64,000 nt of DNA from Cacajao melanocephalus (GCA_963573385.1 CAUYLG010044354.1:1-64000); one strand, 5' to 3'. Shown: positions 1 through 13,216, counted from the stretch's first letter. The notes: generated by a model not told the origin, from the sequence alone. A program made the numbers and translations.

Positions 1-108
1 TTCAGACTCTGTGCTTCTGTAAACATGTTAGAACCTTGAGCAATACATTGTCCGTGGTGTTAGCTCTTCCTTTCAGATGGGATCATGATACACTCCACCA
101 ACCACAAC

Positions 109-113
109 ACACA

Positions 114-150
<37 letters not shown>

Positions 151-164
151 TCACACACACACTC
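109..164. repeat. (CA)n microsatellite
   Basis: Mostly uninterrupted CA dinucleotides with a few T interruptions (ACATAC, ACTCAC). Likely length-polymorphic. Confidence 0.95.
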
Positions 165-985
165 TCCACCCAGATCTTTATTCTATTTCCCGATTAAATG
201 TTGGGAAAGACAGTGCAAGGCCAACACCTAAATGTGCCAGCTAACACTTCTGTCCAACTTGATATTATTCAGCATTTTTGAGGGACAGTTGATAGTTACA
301 CTAACTGTAAATCTACCAGACTATGTCATATTCCTTCATCTTGCCCACAAGGATATCATACGCTTTACTAAAAATCAAGAAACACTGTATCTAATTCTTC
401 TAGTTTACCAGTCTAATAACACTTGTACTAGTTTGTCTCGTCTTATTATTCCAGTCCATGAGAGAAATTTGTAATAAATCTTCACTGTTTTATATCATTA
501 CACTGCTGGTATTATTTATGCAATTCTGTTTTCATTGCACATGTTTTGTATCAAGTAAGAATGTTTTCATATCAAATACGCATATTTGACCACTATCAGT
601 CTGTTGGCGTCTCTTCATCTTCTGAAGTTTTGCAAATGTTACTTCATAATTATTCAGAATGTTTTTTTTGCAGCTTGTCCATTTGTAAAGAATTTGTCAT
701 TCAAAATATTTAAAAATTTTTGTATCTGAGATTTAATTCAACTCATAATTCAATTTTATGGTAGTTTAAAATCTTTATAAAAGAATATCCTTGGAATATT
801 ACATCAAGAAGGCAGGTTGGATACATGCACTTATCTTGTGGCTATCCCACATGAATCACTGGATAATGGAAATAATACAAAAAATAAAAATAAATTGTGA
901 TAGTACTCACAAACAATTAGGAGGCAGCAATCATGGGACAGAAAATTCTGAAAATGTGTTGCATATGGAATTAGTTTGCTGGAGA

Positions 986-1047
986 ATTATGGAGAGTAAG
1001 CCATAATTATGGAGAGTATGCCAAATTATGGAGAGTAAGCCATAATT
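986..1047. repeat. Three-copy tandem repeat, period about 20 bp
   Basis: Copies of ATTATGGAGAGTAAGCCATA at 986-1005, 1006-1024 (one base shorter, with a T for A change) and 1025-1044, followed by a partial ATT. Not part of a repeat family I know. Confidence 0.9.
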
Positions 1048-1140
1048 TACATACGGAAAAGAAAACTATAGGAAAGGAAACATCAGGTTCTGTCATATTT
1101 GAATTTCATGATCAACAGATACAAGACAAGCCTTCTGGGC

Positions 1141-1410
1141 TGGTGCTTCTCAAATGTCAGTGACATACAAATCACATGGGAAAGATGTTTAAATATAATC
1201 TAATTAGAAGGTCTGGGGTGGTGACCAAGAGTCTGCTTTGCATGCTAGACCATGCTAACACTGCTGGTCCTTATACATTTCTTTGAATATCAAGAATACT
1301 TCTTTGAATATCAAGAGTTTTGATCAGAGGCTCTTGGGGGCAAAGCCCAGCAATCTGTTTGTTAACAAGCCCTCCGGGGCATTTGGATACACACTCAAAA
1401 GTGGACCCGC
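1141..1410 (+). mobile_element. MER5-type hAT (Charlie) MITE fragments
   Basis: Two adjoining diverged pieces. 1141-1272 resembles MER5A from its GCTTCTCAAA start through AGGTCTGGGGTGG to CTGCTGGTCC. 1322-1410 resembles another MER5 segment (CCCAGCAATCTGT, then AACAAGCCCTCC). These are non-autonomous, non-coding DNA transposon relics, old and immobile. Confidence 0.7.
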
Positions 1411-2623
1411 TAGTAATTAAGTGAACAGGTGCATTCAGTTCAGCTGGCGTGTTACCTGCCTTTATCACATTTCCATTCCCTCCCATGATCCAAGCTACAG
1501 AGCCCACAATGTTTTCTTTCAGGCTTAAAGCACTATATAACTCTGATCACAGAAGAAATTAATAAATGATCTCGAGGAGGGCTTACAATGTTGATTTGTT
1601 CTGAGGTAGAACAAAGCAAATTTGGAGATAACCTTTATCCTGTTATCATCTACATGAAGGAGGAACAAAGAAAAGGCAGTTCTGCCCAGGGAGAAAATCT
1701 ATCTAAGTGATCCACCCATGTTGAAGCGCTTTTTCTTTTGGCATTTGCAGGACAGGGTCTCAAGCTTGCCTGCCAATTTCCCATTCATCTTTCTTAGAAT
1801 TAGAATGTATATGGAGCCTATGTCTACTTTCATACCATATATTAAAACACTTAAGTGATCATTTAAGGTAAAAACTACTGATTAAAATATGTTTATCCTC
1901 CTTTCTTGATAATGATCTGATGGCCAGGTTTATATTAGAATTTTGTATTGTCTGGAATTCCACATTTGAATGTGAAGCTATAGGGACAGCTCCAAACTGG
2001 CCTTTAAGCTTTCTACCCTCTGATCAACCACCCCCTCCCTTTTCTTTTTTCCTCAATCTACAGCATTTGAACTCAACATTTTGCAAGTAGGCATATCTTA
2101 GGGATTTGTGACAATCTTTTCAGCAATAGTAGCTCATTAGAGTGGCAATGCTAAATGCTGCCTGCGGGTGGTTAGGGCAACAGAAGGCATACCTCCCCAA
2201 AATGACATATTAAAATCTCCAGGGAGATGAGAAATTTGAAAAAGCTTCCAAGATGATTGCCTAGTTACCATTTTTGGATTTGAAATCTCTATATACATTA
2301 TTCCCATGCCCTCCTTGATTAGGTCTGCAGATGGAATAATTCTTTAAAATTTCAATAATATTTACTTCAAATCTTACTATATTAAAAAATCATAGGCAAC
2401 ATTAAAGCCTCTTGAACGAATTCTTTATTCATTATATAAATTTTGTGAGTCTCCATCCTGGACAAGCACTAATATATTTTTTCACATGCAGAGCTGATGT
2501 TCAGCTGATATATACCAGTTTATTTCTTAAACAACACTATGCTTTGTAAATCTAACCATTTAGAAATAATACATGTATATCACTTTTATTATTTTTGAAT
2601 ATTAGATTCTAGACACCCCATCA

Positions 2624-3034
<411 letters not shown>

Positions 3035-3267
3035 TTAACTTCAGGCTCCTTTTACAAAGTAAAACAACAGAAAACATGAAGAGCTTGTTGAAAATGTTCC
3101 TTTTGTTGCATTCCTTCTCAAGGTAGCCATCATGATAAATTCAGGATTTCACAATTTATGGATTTTTTTTCTAATGACACCACTGGCTGGCTTTGAGATT
3201 TTTCTTCTTGTCCTTCATATTTTTCAATTTCATTATAAAGTACCTAGTTATGGACTGAGATTTTTCT

Positions 3268-3593
3268 TTCTCTTCTTCTTTTGAGACAGGGTCTTGCTCT
3301 GTTGCCCAGGCTAGAGTACAGTGGTGCAAACAACCTCAGCAACAGAGAAAGGCTTCAACCTCAACCTCCTGAGCTCAAGTGATCCTCTTGCCTCAGGCTC
3401 CCAAGAAGTTGCTACCACAGGTGTCTGCCACCACTCCTGGTTAATTGTTTAATTTATTTTATTTATTTTTTTTTGTAGAGACAAGGAGTCACTATGCTGC
3501 CCAGGCTGGTCTCAAACTCAAGGCCTCAGATGATCCTCCTGCCTCGGCCTCCCAGAGTGCTAGGATTACAGGTGTGAGCCACTGTTCCCAGAC
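3268..3593 (-). mobile_element. Alu, antisense, old (AluJ-like)
   Basis: Starts on the + strand with a degraded T-rich tail and TTTTGAGACAGGGTCTTGC, and ends with GTGAGCCACTGTTCCCAG. Many differences from younger Alus and an insertion near 3325-3350 (AACAACCTCAGC). Only about 35 bp separates it from the next, oppositely oriented Alu. Confidence 0.93.
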
Positions 3594-3628
3594 CTGATTT
3601 ATTTTATTTTAAAATTACATGTTTTGAG

Positions 3629-4016
<388 letters not shown>

Positions 4017-4181
4017 TCAGCTATAATTTTTTCAAATATTGTTTGCTATTTTTTCCATTTATTTTTCTGAGATTATTGTGAAACATATGCTATATCCTCT
4101 CCTTCTGTCCTGTGTGTTTTGTATGATATATCCTTTTGACCCTCTGACTCTGGCTATAGGTGAGACTCCCAGGACCATCTT

Positions 4182-4414
4182 TCTTTTTTCTTTCCAACTT
4201 TTATTTTAGGTTCAGGAGGTACAAGTACAGATTTGTTACATGAGTAAATTGTGTGTTGTGGGGGTTTGGTGTACAGATTACTTTGTCACCCAAGCAATAA
4301 GCATGGTAACCAATAGGTAGTTTTGTGTTCCTCACCCTCCTCTCACCTGTCATAGTCAAGTAGGCCTGGTGTCTGTCATTCCCTTCTTTGTGTCCATGTG
4401 TAATCAATGTGTCA
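4182..4414 (-). mobile_element. L1 3' end, 5'-truncated, antisense
   Basis: The + strand shows the reverse of the L1 3' UTR end: a T-rich tail, TATTTTAGGTTCAGG, then GTGTACAGATTACTT, then CCCTTCTTTGTGTCCATG. Direct repeats CTCCCAGGACCATCTT (4166-4181) and CTCTCAGGATCATCTT (4415-4430) mark a retrotransposition target site. Confidence 0.88.
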
Positions 4415-4517
4415 CTCTCAGGATCATCTTTTGATTTACAAATTTGTTTTCAAATTGTATCCAGTTACAATCATCCCATCCAATGCACTTTTTAGTTTGT
4501 ATTACAATTACATGATA

Positions 4518-4518
<1 letters not shown>

Positions 4519-4550
<32 letters not shown>

Positions 4551-4568
4551 TATATATACATATATATT
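4519..4568. repeat. (TA)n/(CA)n compound microsatellite
   Basis: A TA run, then a CA run, then TA again, roughly symmetric and so able to extrude a hairpin. Confidence 0.93.
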
Positions 4569-5039
4569 CTAAAATTTTTGTATGATTCTTTTTCATAAGA
4601 CAATATGGTTTTTTTGGTTGTTTTACTTTAAGTTAATATTGAATTCATGTTATTGAGCACTTTAAACATCTTCCAAAATGTTTGTCAAGTAGTTCTATAA
4701 AATTAGCTTTATCTAGAATCGGTTTTATTGACTTTTATAAGATACAATTTCTTCGTGTGTTTAAAACATTTGATTCCAGTCTTATTTGATGAGAGTATAT
4801 TTTATATTTTTCTCCTTCTCTCTCTCTCCCTGCTTACTTTTACTGATGCTCATCTAGCTCTGTATTGCTGCTGGCAATTACCTCTCATACCCCCTAAGCA
4901 GCCACTTCATAACTGGGTTTTATAAGGTAGTGACTGTGGGGAGTCCAGATCCCATCCCAGAACCAGCAGAAGTCTGTCCTCAACTCATGAAGTCCCGGTT
5001 CATGTCCTCTCTTCTCTCTAGGCCTTTAGATTATTTAAA

Positions 5040-5185
5040 GCGGCACTGTCCAATCAGGTAGCCACTAGCCATTTATGAATATTTAAGTTGAATATTTAGT
5101 CAATGAAATTAATTAAATGTAAAATGCAGTTTTCTATTCACAGTAGCCAACTATGTCTAATGGCCACCATGAAGGGCAGCTCTCC
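5040..5185. mobile_element. Short hAT-like MITE with terminal inverted repeats
   Basis: Begins GCACTGTCCAATCAGGTAGCC and ends near AATGGCCACCATGAAGGGCAG. These are imperfect inverted copies of each other, the form of a mammalian hAT MITE whose ends read GGTAGCCACTAGCC. Related ends occur in the element near 57.9 kb. Family name uncertain. Confidence 0.55.
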
Positions 5186-5298
5186 TGCATCTTGACAGAT
5201 AGTTTTATTGGATGGTGTGACTCTAGAGCTAGAATCCAGGCATTTTTTTCTTTTTTGTGGTTGATTTTTTTTTTCCAGCAGCTGTTCTTTAAGCTTGG

Positions 5299-5327
5299 CT
5301 TGTTTTGTTTTGTTTTGTTTTGTTTTA
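5299..5327. repeat. (TTTTG)n microsatellite
   Basis: Six consecutive TTTTG-type units following a T-rich stretch. Confidence 0.92.
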
Positions 5328-5599
5328 ATGGATGAGCCATATACCATGTGCCCCATAGTTTCAGGCGGAAAGCCTTACTTTATTTCCCTGTTCCATTGAA
5401 TCACTTTCAGCCCTCTGTTTCTTGCAGGTTCTAAATAAAGTCTAAGCTCCCAGTGCCTGAGTCCAGGGCTTTTAAATCTGTGCTAACAGAATAACTCACT
5501 GCTTTGTTTTCCTGTTCCTTTTCTGGTCTTCAAATCAGAAGCTGCTATTATAGTTTTCCTTTTATGTTTTAACCATTGTAAATAATTATTTAGAGCCAA

Positions 5600-6550
5600 G
5601 GGATTGCTGAAGAACTATGCATCTTGACCAAGAAGTAAATAGTCCATTCACTTTTATTGCAGACTTATATTCCATTATATTTTGAACAACCTATATTTAT
5701 TTACACATACTGATTTTATGGCCATTTTGTCTGCTTCCAATTTTTACAATTAATAAGAATGCTGTCATTAACATTCTTACACTTCTGCACAAGTATGAGA
5801 GTTCCTTTATTGGCATATGGCAAGAAATGGAGCTGCCAGATCATAGGACATGTGCATACTAATCATTAATTTATATTATTATTCAGAATTGTTGCACTGA
5901 TTTACTCACTATTCCTCAGAATTTTTCAAGATTAAGAATTGATTTCTGGCTGGGCGCAGTGACTCACACCTGTAATCCCAGCACTTTGGGAGGCCAAGGT
6001 GGGTGGATCATCTGAGTTGGAGACCAGCCTGGCCAACACGGTGAGACCCCATCTCTACAAAAAATACAAAAATTAGCCGGGCATGGTGGTTCATGCCTGT
6101 AATCCAGCTACTCAGGAGATTGATGCAGGAGACTCGCTTGAACCCTGGCAGCTGAGGTTGCAGTAAGCCAAGATCGTGCCACTACACTCCAGCCTGGGTG
6201 ACAAGAGCAAGACTCTGTCTCAAAAAAAAAAAAAAGAACTGATTTCTGCAAATGGTGGATGTAGAATGCTATCTCATTTTAATTTCATTTATCTAATTAT
6301 TAGACCATATCTTTTTCATAATTTGTTTTATGGGATGGTTCATTTGAGTTTCTTCATTGGCTGTTTACTTGTTAATGTCCTTTGCTTATGATTTTTTTTA
6401 ACTGTATTTAAGAGTTATACATTCATAAAAGTAAACATTTTTTGGTTATATGATTTGCAATGATCTTTATATTACCTTGAGCTTTCTTTTTAAGTTGTTT
6501 TCATGACTTTCAATTATTTATAAGTTTTTGTTTTTGGTTTTTATTTAGAA
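5600..6550 (-). mobile_element. Old L1 (L1M-type) 3' region, antisense, split by an Alu
   Basis: 5640-5933 and 6248-6540 recall the reverse complement of the L1 ORF2 end and 3' UTR (for example TTTGGCTATT-type text degraded to TTACAATTAATAAGAATGC, and TTAATGTCCTTTGC near 6373). The Alu at 5948 interrupts it. Highly decayed; boundaries approximate. Confidence 0.5.
5948..6233 (+). mobile_element. Alu, AluS-like, with target duplication
   Basis: Flanked by AAGAATTGATTTCT (5934-5947) and AAGAACTGATTTCT (6234-6247). Has small internal deletions, such as loss around CATCTGAGTTGGAGACC. Confidence 0.95.
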
Positions 6551-6569
6551 GTCAAATATATTATTTACT

Positions 6570-6979
6570 TTTGTTTCTATGTTTCCCAGGCTGGTGTCCC
6601 ATCATTGGCCTTAATTGATCCTCTTGCCTCAGTCTCCCAAGTAGGTGGGATTACAGTCCTGAGATACCTTGCTCAGGAGACTGATTGATTAATTAATTAG
6701 AGACAGGGTCTCACTCTGTCACCCAGGCTAGGGTACAGTCACCTAATCATAGCTCACTGCAAATTCAAACTTCTGGGCACAAGCAATCTTCCTGCATTAG
6801 CCTCCTGAGTAGCTAGGACTATGGGTGTGTGCGACCATGCCTAGCTATTTTATTTTTTTGCAGAGATGGAGCTGTGCTGTGTTGCCCAGGCTGGTCTCAA
6901 ACTCCTGGTCTCAAGTTTTCCTCTCACCTTTGCCTTCTAAACAGCTGGGATCACATGCATGAGCCACTATGCCTGCTCA
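6570..6979 (-). mobile_element. Old antisense Alu plus an adjoining Alu monomer fragment
   Basis: 6698-6979 is a diverged dimer (GAGACAGGGTCTCACTCTGTC to GAGCCACTATGCCTG). 6570-6662 is a separate half-Alu-like piece (TTCCCAGGCTGGTG to GTGGGATTACAG). A TTAATTAATTAG stretch lies between them. AluJ-like by divergence. Confidence 0.85.
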
Positions 6980-7114
6980 TATTTATTCCTAATTATGAAT
7001 GTTTTTGCTTTGTGCTATTAGTATTCTCTAGCTTAAATTTATAAAAATATCTTACTCCTAAGTCTTGTTTTTCATATTTAACTATATAATAAATCTGTAT
7101 TTATCTGTGTATGT

Positions 7115-7132
7115 GGGGGGGTGGGGGGTGGG
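7115..7132 (+). repeat. G-run with G-quadruplex potential
   Basis: Runs of 7, 6 and 3 guanines are separated by single T bases. Splitting the long runs gives at least four G3 tracts with one-base loops. Confidence 0.7.
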
Positions 7133-7259
7133 TGATGGTACATAATTTAATTATTTTGTCCATATTTATGATTGATAGTCCTATGAGCCTTTCTGTATGG
7201 GTTTTCCTTTCCCCTCTGACTTCTTCCAATGCTACTTAAGTATTATACTAATTCCCACA

Positions 7260-7700
7260 TATGACTATTTGATTTCCTCTGTTCTCTACCACTGGTCTGT
7301 TTATCACAGGACCAATTTTATACCATCTTTACTGCCATTCTTTATGTCTCATAGGGAAAATCCTCTTGAACCCCCATTGTACATGTCTGTAAAGTTTTAT
7401 TTACTTTCATAGCACTTTCATACTTTAGTATTCTATCTTGTGGAACACACACACACACACATGCAGACACATATACACACACATGGAAATTGCACTTAAT
7501 CTGTAAATAAATTTGAAATAAATTATATTTTATAATGCTTTTCTTTCTATTCAGGAAAATGGATATGCTCCATATTTCTCCATTCATAGAAATCTTCTTT
7601 TAGAGCTCCTTCATGATATTTTTAACTTATCTCCAAAAGGATCCTATGTACCATTAGCTAGTTTCATTTCACTGTAGTTGTAATTTTGGTTGCCATTTTG
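7260..7700 (-). mobile_element. Old L1 ORF2 fragment, antisense, with internal (CA)n
   Basis: Reads like the reverse of L1 ORF2: CTACCACTGGTCTG near 7288, then GCACTTAATCTGTAAATAAATTT near 7492, then ATGCTCCATATTTCTCC near 7566. A CA tract at 7446-7484 lies inside. No frame remains open. Confidence 0.6.
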
Positions 7701-7993
7701 GATGGCTTAAAAAATATTTTTTCTAAATATTTGTTATTGGAATATAGGAGAAACAAGGATTTTATGTATTATGTTCTATAAAGCAATATTAATAAAGTTC
7801 ACTATTAAAGCGTTTTTTAAAAGATTATACTAACATTAAAAAATAACAAATCAGTATCTTTCATTATTTTGCTGGCTAAAATCACCAATTAACTGTCTAA
7901 CTGAAGTATTGAGAGTAGTATCCTTGACTTGTTACTACGTGAAAGGGAAAGCTTGAAATATTTTCATATTATGTAATATGTTATATAGGGCTA

Positions 7994-8158
7994 TGAATCG
8001 CAAACCTTCAAGTGCATCAGAAACACCTGGAGGGCTTGGTTAGCAAAAGGTTATGATTCTCCATGGCCAGCATTTCTGAATGAGTAAACCTGAGCTGGGT
8101 GCAGATAATTTGTATTCCATAACAAGTACGCGGGAGTTGCTGCTGCTGCTGGTCAGAA
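7994..8158 (+). mobile_element. MER5A-like hAT MITE
   Basis: Recognised by GAATCGCAAACCTTCAAGTGCATCAGAAACACCTGGAGG-type text in order, ending in GCTGCTGCTGCTGG. Diverged and non-coding. Confidence 0.6.
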
Positions 8159-8398
8159 AAGAAATGTGGTGGAGTGGGCAGAGAGACTGGATGCTCACAA
8201 TGGGAGTCAGGTGGCAAAGTTAAGGATCCTGGTCAGGGCAGGGCTCACTAGAGCCTGAGTTGCCACCTGAGCAAAGTCTTGAGGACATGAGAGCATTAGG
8301 CATGAAGATTTCTGGAGGAGGAGCTTCTTCTTAGGCAAGTGGAACATGAGAATGTTACTGATGTGTTTGAGAAACTTCGAGAGCACCATAGTGGGTGG

Positions 8399-8692
8399 AG
8401 TGGTGTGGCTGATAATCATAAGAGTAATCCTAGCACTTTGGGAGGCTGAGACAGGAGGATCACTTGAGGTCTGGAGTTTGTGACCAGCCTGACCAACATG
8501 ATGAAACTTAATTTCTACTAAAAATACAAAAATTAGCCGGGCCTGGTGGCAGATGCCCATAATCTTAGCTACTCGGGAGGCTGAGGCAGGAGAATCTCGC
8601 TTGAACCTGAGAGGCAGAGGTTGCAGTGAGCCGAGATTGTGCCACTGCATCCCAGCCTGGGCGACAGAATGAGACTTCATCCCCCACAAAAA
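8399..8692 (+). mobile_element. Alu with a degraded 5' end
   Basis: From TAATCCTAGCACTTTGGGAGG through AAAATTAGCCGGGCCTGG to CATCCCAGCCTGGGCGACAG. The first 25 or so bases are strongly altered and the tail is short (CCCCCACAAAAAG). Confidence 0.92.
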
Positions 8693-8754
8693 GATCATAG
8701 AAGACAGGCAGGAGGGGTAATGGGAGGTCAGGAGGACCACCTTAAAGGATTATC

Positions 8755-9075
8755 ATAAGCACTGTGTGTTTCATTTTAAATGACTTGGGGATTTGCTCTC
8801 AAGAGTAAGATAATTTGATATGTTTTTAAAGGATCATCTGACCTTTAAAAGTAAGCATTAAATGGCCAGGGTAGAAACATGGAGACCAAGAAAGGGGCTG
8901 TTGCAGTAATACAGACAAGATTTGTTGCCATGGTGGGGAGAAGTGATCAGATTTCAGTGTGGTTAAAGGCAGACCTTGAACTTGACTCTCCTGCCATTGG
9001 ATAAGGGGTGTGAAAGAAAGAGAGTAGTCATGGAGGCTGCCAAAGCTTTTAGTCTGAGCAACTCAAAAAAGGTTG
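8755..9075 (+). repeat. Ancient dispersed repeat, unnamed
   Basis: The order GGGGCTGTTGCAGTAATACAG, then GTGTGAAAGAAAGAGAGTAGTC, then TTTTAGTCTGAGCAACT recalls a mammal-wide repeat present in many introns. I cannot place its class. A similar style of text recurs at 51760-51980. Confidence 0.4.
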
Positions 9076-10293
9076 AACCCCTTCAAGGAAGCTGAGGATT
9101 TCTCTGAAGTGAGGACACTGTGTAGAGAAAGGAAACTGTTCTCTCAATGCACTGTGTGTGGAAAGTGCTGAGAGAGGATATTCAAAATAATATACAGAGA
9201 ATTTATCAAGTCCGTACATGGGACTTGGTATTTTTTTTATGAACGATTATTAAAGGTTTAGGGACCACAGTGGAACTCCTTGTGAAAAGCATAAATTGTA
9301 TTTTGATATTGTCTAGTGTTAAACCTGAGTTTCTTCACCATGCTACCTCTCTCCCTTAGTTACGGAAACCTAAGTGGCCACACTGAAGTTTGCCATGGAT
9401 CCAATTTCTATATTATTCTACCTCTTGATTCTTGCTGTCACAAAACCGTAGTCATTTCAACTCTCATCATTTTTTTACTGAAAATGCGAATGGATGCTCT
9501 CTCAACAAACTGAACTTTACTTTCCACACTAAGATGCCTGCTGTGAGCAGCTCTGTTTCAGCAACAAAGAAAAGCATACTGTAGAACTACCCACACCCCA
9601 TGCTTCTGTGTCATTTTCTTTTGCATTTATTTTTATTATTCCTAAAAAAACAGAAACAATGTTTTCTGCTTCTGATGGTCAAATATTTATTTATATAAAG
9701 TTGTGCTTTACCCTTTTCAGTTTAACTATAATTACCTTTGGTTTTCCCTGAGTATAAAATGGATCATACCTTAATTTAAAAATTGAGTCTTCACACAAGA
9801 TAAGAAAATTGCAAATTCTAAATAAGGATTGAGGTCTGTTGCTAATAGTCTAACAAGAAGAACATTGTGGTATATCAGAGGAAATATTTTTTTAAATAAG
9901 CAAGGTGTATAGTTCTTGTTTAATTGCTAACTTTTAACTATGTTTGAATGATTTGTTTTTCCTTGCGAACCTCATCATTGGCATACCACCATGACACAGA
10001 GAAAAGTCCACATCTATTGATTATTAAAAAGAAGGTAGTGAAAAATTTATTAACTATGTTTTATAGTATTTCTCATTGTGTATTCTTAAATATAAAAATG
10101 AAAAATGAAATTTAGTCGTTTTACAACAAATGCTTAACCTTTATTTTCTAAATAAAAACAGTCTAGAGATGTTCATTTCCTATCTCCACCCACCATCATC
10201 AACACTATTTAGTTTTTAAATCACAAGACTAACTTTTTTTTAGTCAATTTCCAGAAAAAACGATGCCAGATTTAGGAGTTTAAAGTCTTAGGT

Positions 10294-10566
10294 ATGGGCG
10301 GGCATGCTGGCTCATGCTTTTAATCCCAGCAATTTGGGAGACTAGAGTGGGCAGATTGCTTGAGGCCAGGGGTTCTAGACCAGCCTGAACAACATGGCAA
10401 AATCCCATTGCTACCAAAAATACAAAACAATTAGCCAGGCATAATGCCACGTCAGTAGTCCCAGCCACCTTGGAGGCTGAGGCACGAGAATCTCTTGAAC
10501 TCGGAGGCGGAGGCTGCAGTGAGCCAAAATCCTGTCACTGCACACCAGCCTGGGTGACAAAGTCTT
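10294..10566 (+). mobile_element. Alu, old (AluJ-like)
   Basis: Diverged dimer from GGGCGGGCATGCTGGCTC to CACACCAGCCTGGGTGACAAAG. It lacks a clear A tail. Confidence 0.92.
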
Positions 10567-10719
10567 GGATGTGAATCTTGCCTCCTTTCATGGTGTCTCT
10601 GACAAGCTGTCAACCCTCCTCTGTTGGAGTCCTACAGTGACAGCAAATGCACTTTATTATAGAATGGTGCATTTTATCTTGTGGTTTCTATGATTTTCAT
10701 ATACATATTTACATTCTTT

Positions 10720-10855
10720 GAATGTCAGTTTCTTTAATAAATAGGAACCAAAATGAAAATATTATAGTTATGAAACATAAGATATATAAAATGTATATCA
10801 GTGCTATCAGGATTAAAAATATTCAGTAAATATTAGTTACCATTATCTTAAAAGA
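10720..10855 (+). repeat. MIR fragment (3' half)
   Basis: The order CAGTTTCTTTAATAAATAGG, then GTGCTATCAGG, then TCAGTAAATATTAGTTACCAT follows the 3' half of MIR. Short and diverged. Confidence 0.5.
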
Positions 10856-10922
10856 ATTTGTGTCAAATCTTTGCCTTGAAGGCAATACAATGTCACTGGA
10901 AGATTAAGATATGAACATACTC

Positions 10923-11258
10923 TGTTAGCTCAAAGTATCATAGACCATAAACAACAGACTTTTTTCTCACAGTTCTGGAGGGTGAAGGTTGAATTTCAGG
11001 GCACCATCTTGGTTGTATCTGGTTAGGGGCCTCCTCCAGGCCGCAGACTATCAACTTTTCGTTGTATCCTCACATGGCAAAAAGACAGGGGGCTAGCTCT
11101 CTAGCCTCTTCTTATATGCAGACAAATCCCATTTATGAGGGCCCCACCCTGGTAACCTAATTATCTTCCAAACCCACACCTCCAAATACCATCACATTGA
11201 AACTAGAGTTTCAACATATAAACTTTGGAGGAAGACAAACATCCATTCCATAATACAC
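10923..11258 (-). mobile_element. MLT1-like MaLR LTR, antisense
   Basis: Begins TGTTAGCTCAAAGTATC, continues with TTTCTCACAGTTCTGGAGG, TCCTCACATGGCAAAAAGAC, CCACACCTCCAAATACC and GTTTCAACATATAAACTTTGG, and ends in TAATACA. This is the reverse complement of a MaLR-type LTR. No internal region is attached, so it is a solo LTR. Confidence 0.65.
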
Positions 11259-13010
11259 ACTGAAAATGAACTTAAGATTGTCTGATATAAATGCAATTCT
11301 GTAGAAATAATTTAAAAAACCCAAGCGATTGGCAAAATAATTATATAGAAAACAACAAGAAGACCGAAAGCTATGTAGAGAATATTTTCCATTTTAATAT
11401 TCAGGCAAGTTTTTAAATAGGGTTGGATTAAGCATATACATACGTATATACACATGTAACATACACATATCTCATCTATATAGACACTAGTTATTTTGCC
11501 CCCACACCCAAACCCCACCCACCAACATATCTAAATGTATCTCTGAATGCTGATCTGTTAAGGCAGGTGGAAAACTTAGAGAGAAAATATAAATCACTTG
11601 TAGCCTTCTCCACAAAAGCATTAGCACTGAGACTCAGTGTGCACACATTTCTCCATGGCTGCTGGCCCCATCGAAGTCCTATTATAAAGGGTGCAGATAT
11701 GGAGGATGCATAGTGCTCCACTGATAAGAACTAAAATTCAAGTCAGCTGCAGTGATGCCTGATAAATTAACATTTCCTTATCCAAAGCAAAAGGAAGCCC
11801 TGACTCATTTCAGGAGAGGCACTTCTAATTATTGAGGAAAGGTGTTAGGAAGAAATCACAGGCCCTAGAGACTCTCAACAATCTGTATCTATTCCAATTC
11901 TAATAACATCATAGGAAGCAAATTAAGGTGGAAACTGATTGCTGCTGATTGCAAAGGTCTTTATATGTAATTTAAATGATCCATAAGGAACAATTGGTGG
12001 ACGGGTCTCCAAAATAAATTATCCTGTAACATGAAATTCAAATGTTTTGATCACTAAAATACAGATGATAAAATTATATAATATGAAAACATTTTAATAT
12101 ACATTTTTATTCAGGAAAGTAGTTTCTATTTAATCAGTGAAAATGTTTATTAATATGGAATTGTATAGTTTTTCATTGGAGCTGGTTATTGACTAGTTCT
12201 TTTATTAGTTAATGTGAGCTAAACATAAAACCAAATTCTGTACAATTTATTCACAAAGAAACCAAACAATAGAGTGGCAGTAATCAAAATAAAGAAAAAA
12301 AAAAACCTTAGAAAATGTAGGTGCATCGAAATTAAGTAAGCTTTACATCTAGAAACAACTTTGGTCTACCCAAGGCTTGATCCTGAGCCCTGAGCTTGTA
12401 TTATATAAATAATTTTTTATACTGAGCAGTGATCATGATTTCGAAAGATGGAATACGATGTAAGCAATGCTTTTGGGCATTATCTGCTTCTCTAATGGGC
12501 CCATCCATCCAGGTTCATTGGTTTGCAGAAAATACATAAAATCAAGCATTGGAGAAAGCTTTCCCATAATCTCTAAGCACAGCAGGTTTTAAGTAATCTG
12601 GGTGTACAGGAATCTCTCAACCAAGGGGTTCTTGGGCTTCTGCTGTAATACTCCCAGTGACAGAGACCATTTTATTTCTGTATGGTTCTATTGAAAAATC
12701 TTTTTTTTTTTTTAAATAATGAGCCAAAGTCTCTGTCCCTTCCGTTTCCACTCACCTGTATGTCCTTCTGTATGTCATAGCCTCACAAAAGAAGCCCAAA
12801 CTCAGTGTCCCAAGACAGCTATCAGCTGTGAGATAATAACCACCACACCCTCCTCCCCAAAAGGGAGTAATAATAAGTGGAGTAATAGAATAACTTCAGT
12901 TATTCTATTCGTGAAGATATTCCTCTGAATAAATCATTTTCAATGTCTCTGTAAAAGGAAGACATTAAAAAAAAAAAAAAGAGGACAAGAACTACATGTT
13001 GTAGTCTACT

Positions 13011-13216
13011 AGCTCCTAGCTGATACACCCACTGGCTTTACCCTAATTTCTTCAACTCAAATATCTCCCTATTCTCCCTTCAGCCTAGGAGTGCGATAGT
13101 TTCATGCTGTTGCCAGTCCCCATGTTACTTTATCATCCGTTTTTAGCTTCTGACTCTTCCTTCACCTGTGCAATTAATTGTCTTTATTAAAAGATATTTG
13201 AAGAGGTTTCTGTTGT
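13011..13216 (+). repeat. Unnamed dispersed repeat, copy A
   Basis: Shares, in the same order and orientation, CCCACTGGCTTTAC, TTCAGCCTAGG, TTTCATGCTGTTGCCA, TTATCATCC, TTCACCTGTG, AATTGTCTTTATTAAA and GAGGTTTCTGTT with 14788-15002. I cannot name the family. Confidence 0.6.

Noticed and set aside
109..164. CRISPR-like or telomere-like regular repeats
   Set aside because: All regular arrays here are microsatellites, without spacers; the organism is a mammal.
8207..8740. 177-codon antisense frame, the longest in the window
   Set aside because: Most of it is the antisense translation of the Alu at 8399, recognisable from the usual Alu peptide ([22 protein letters not shown]).
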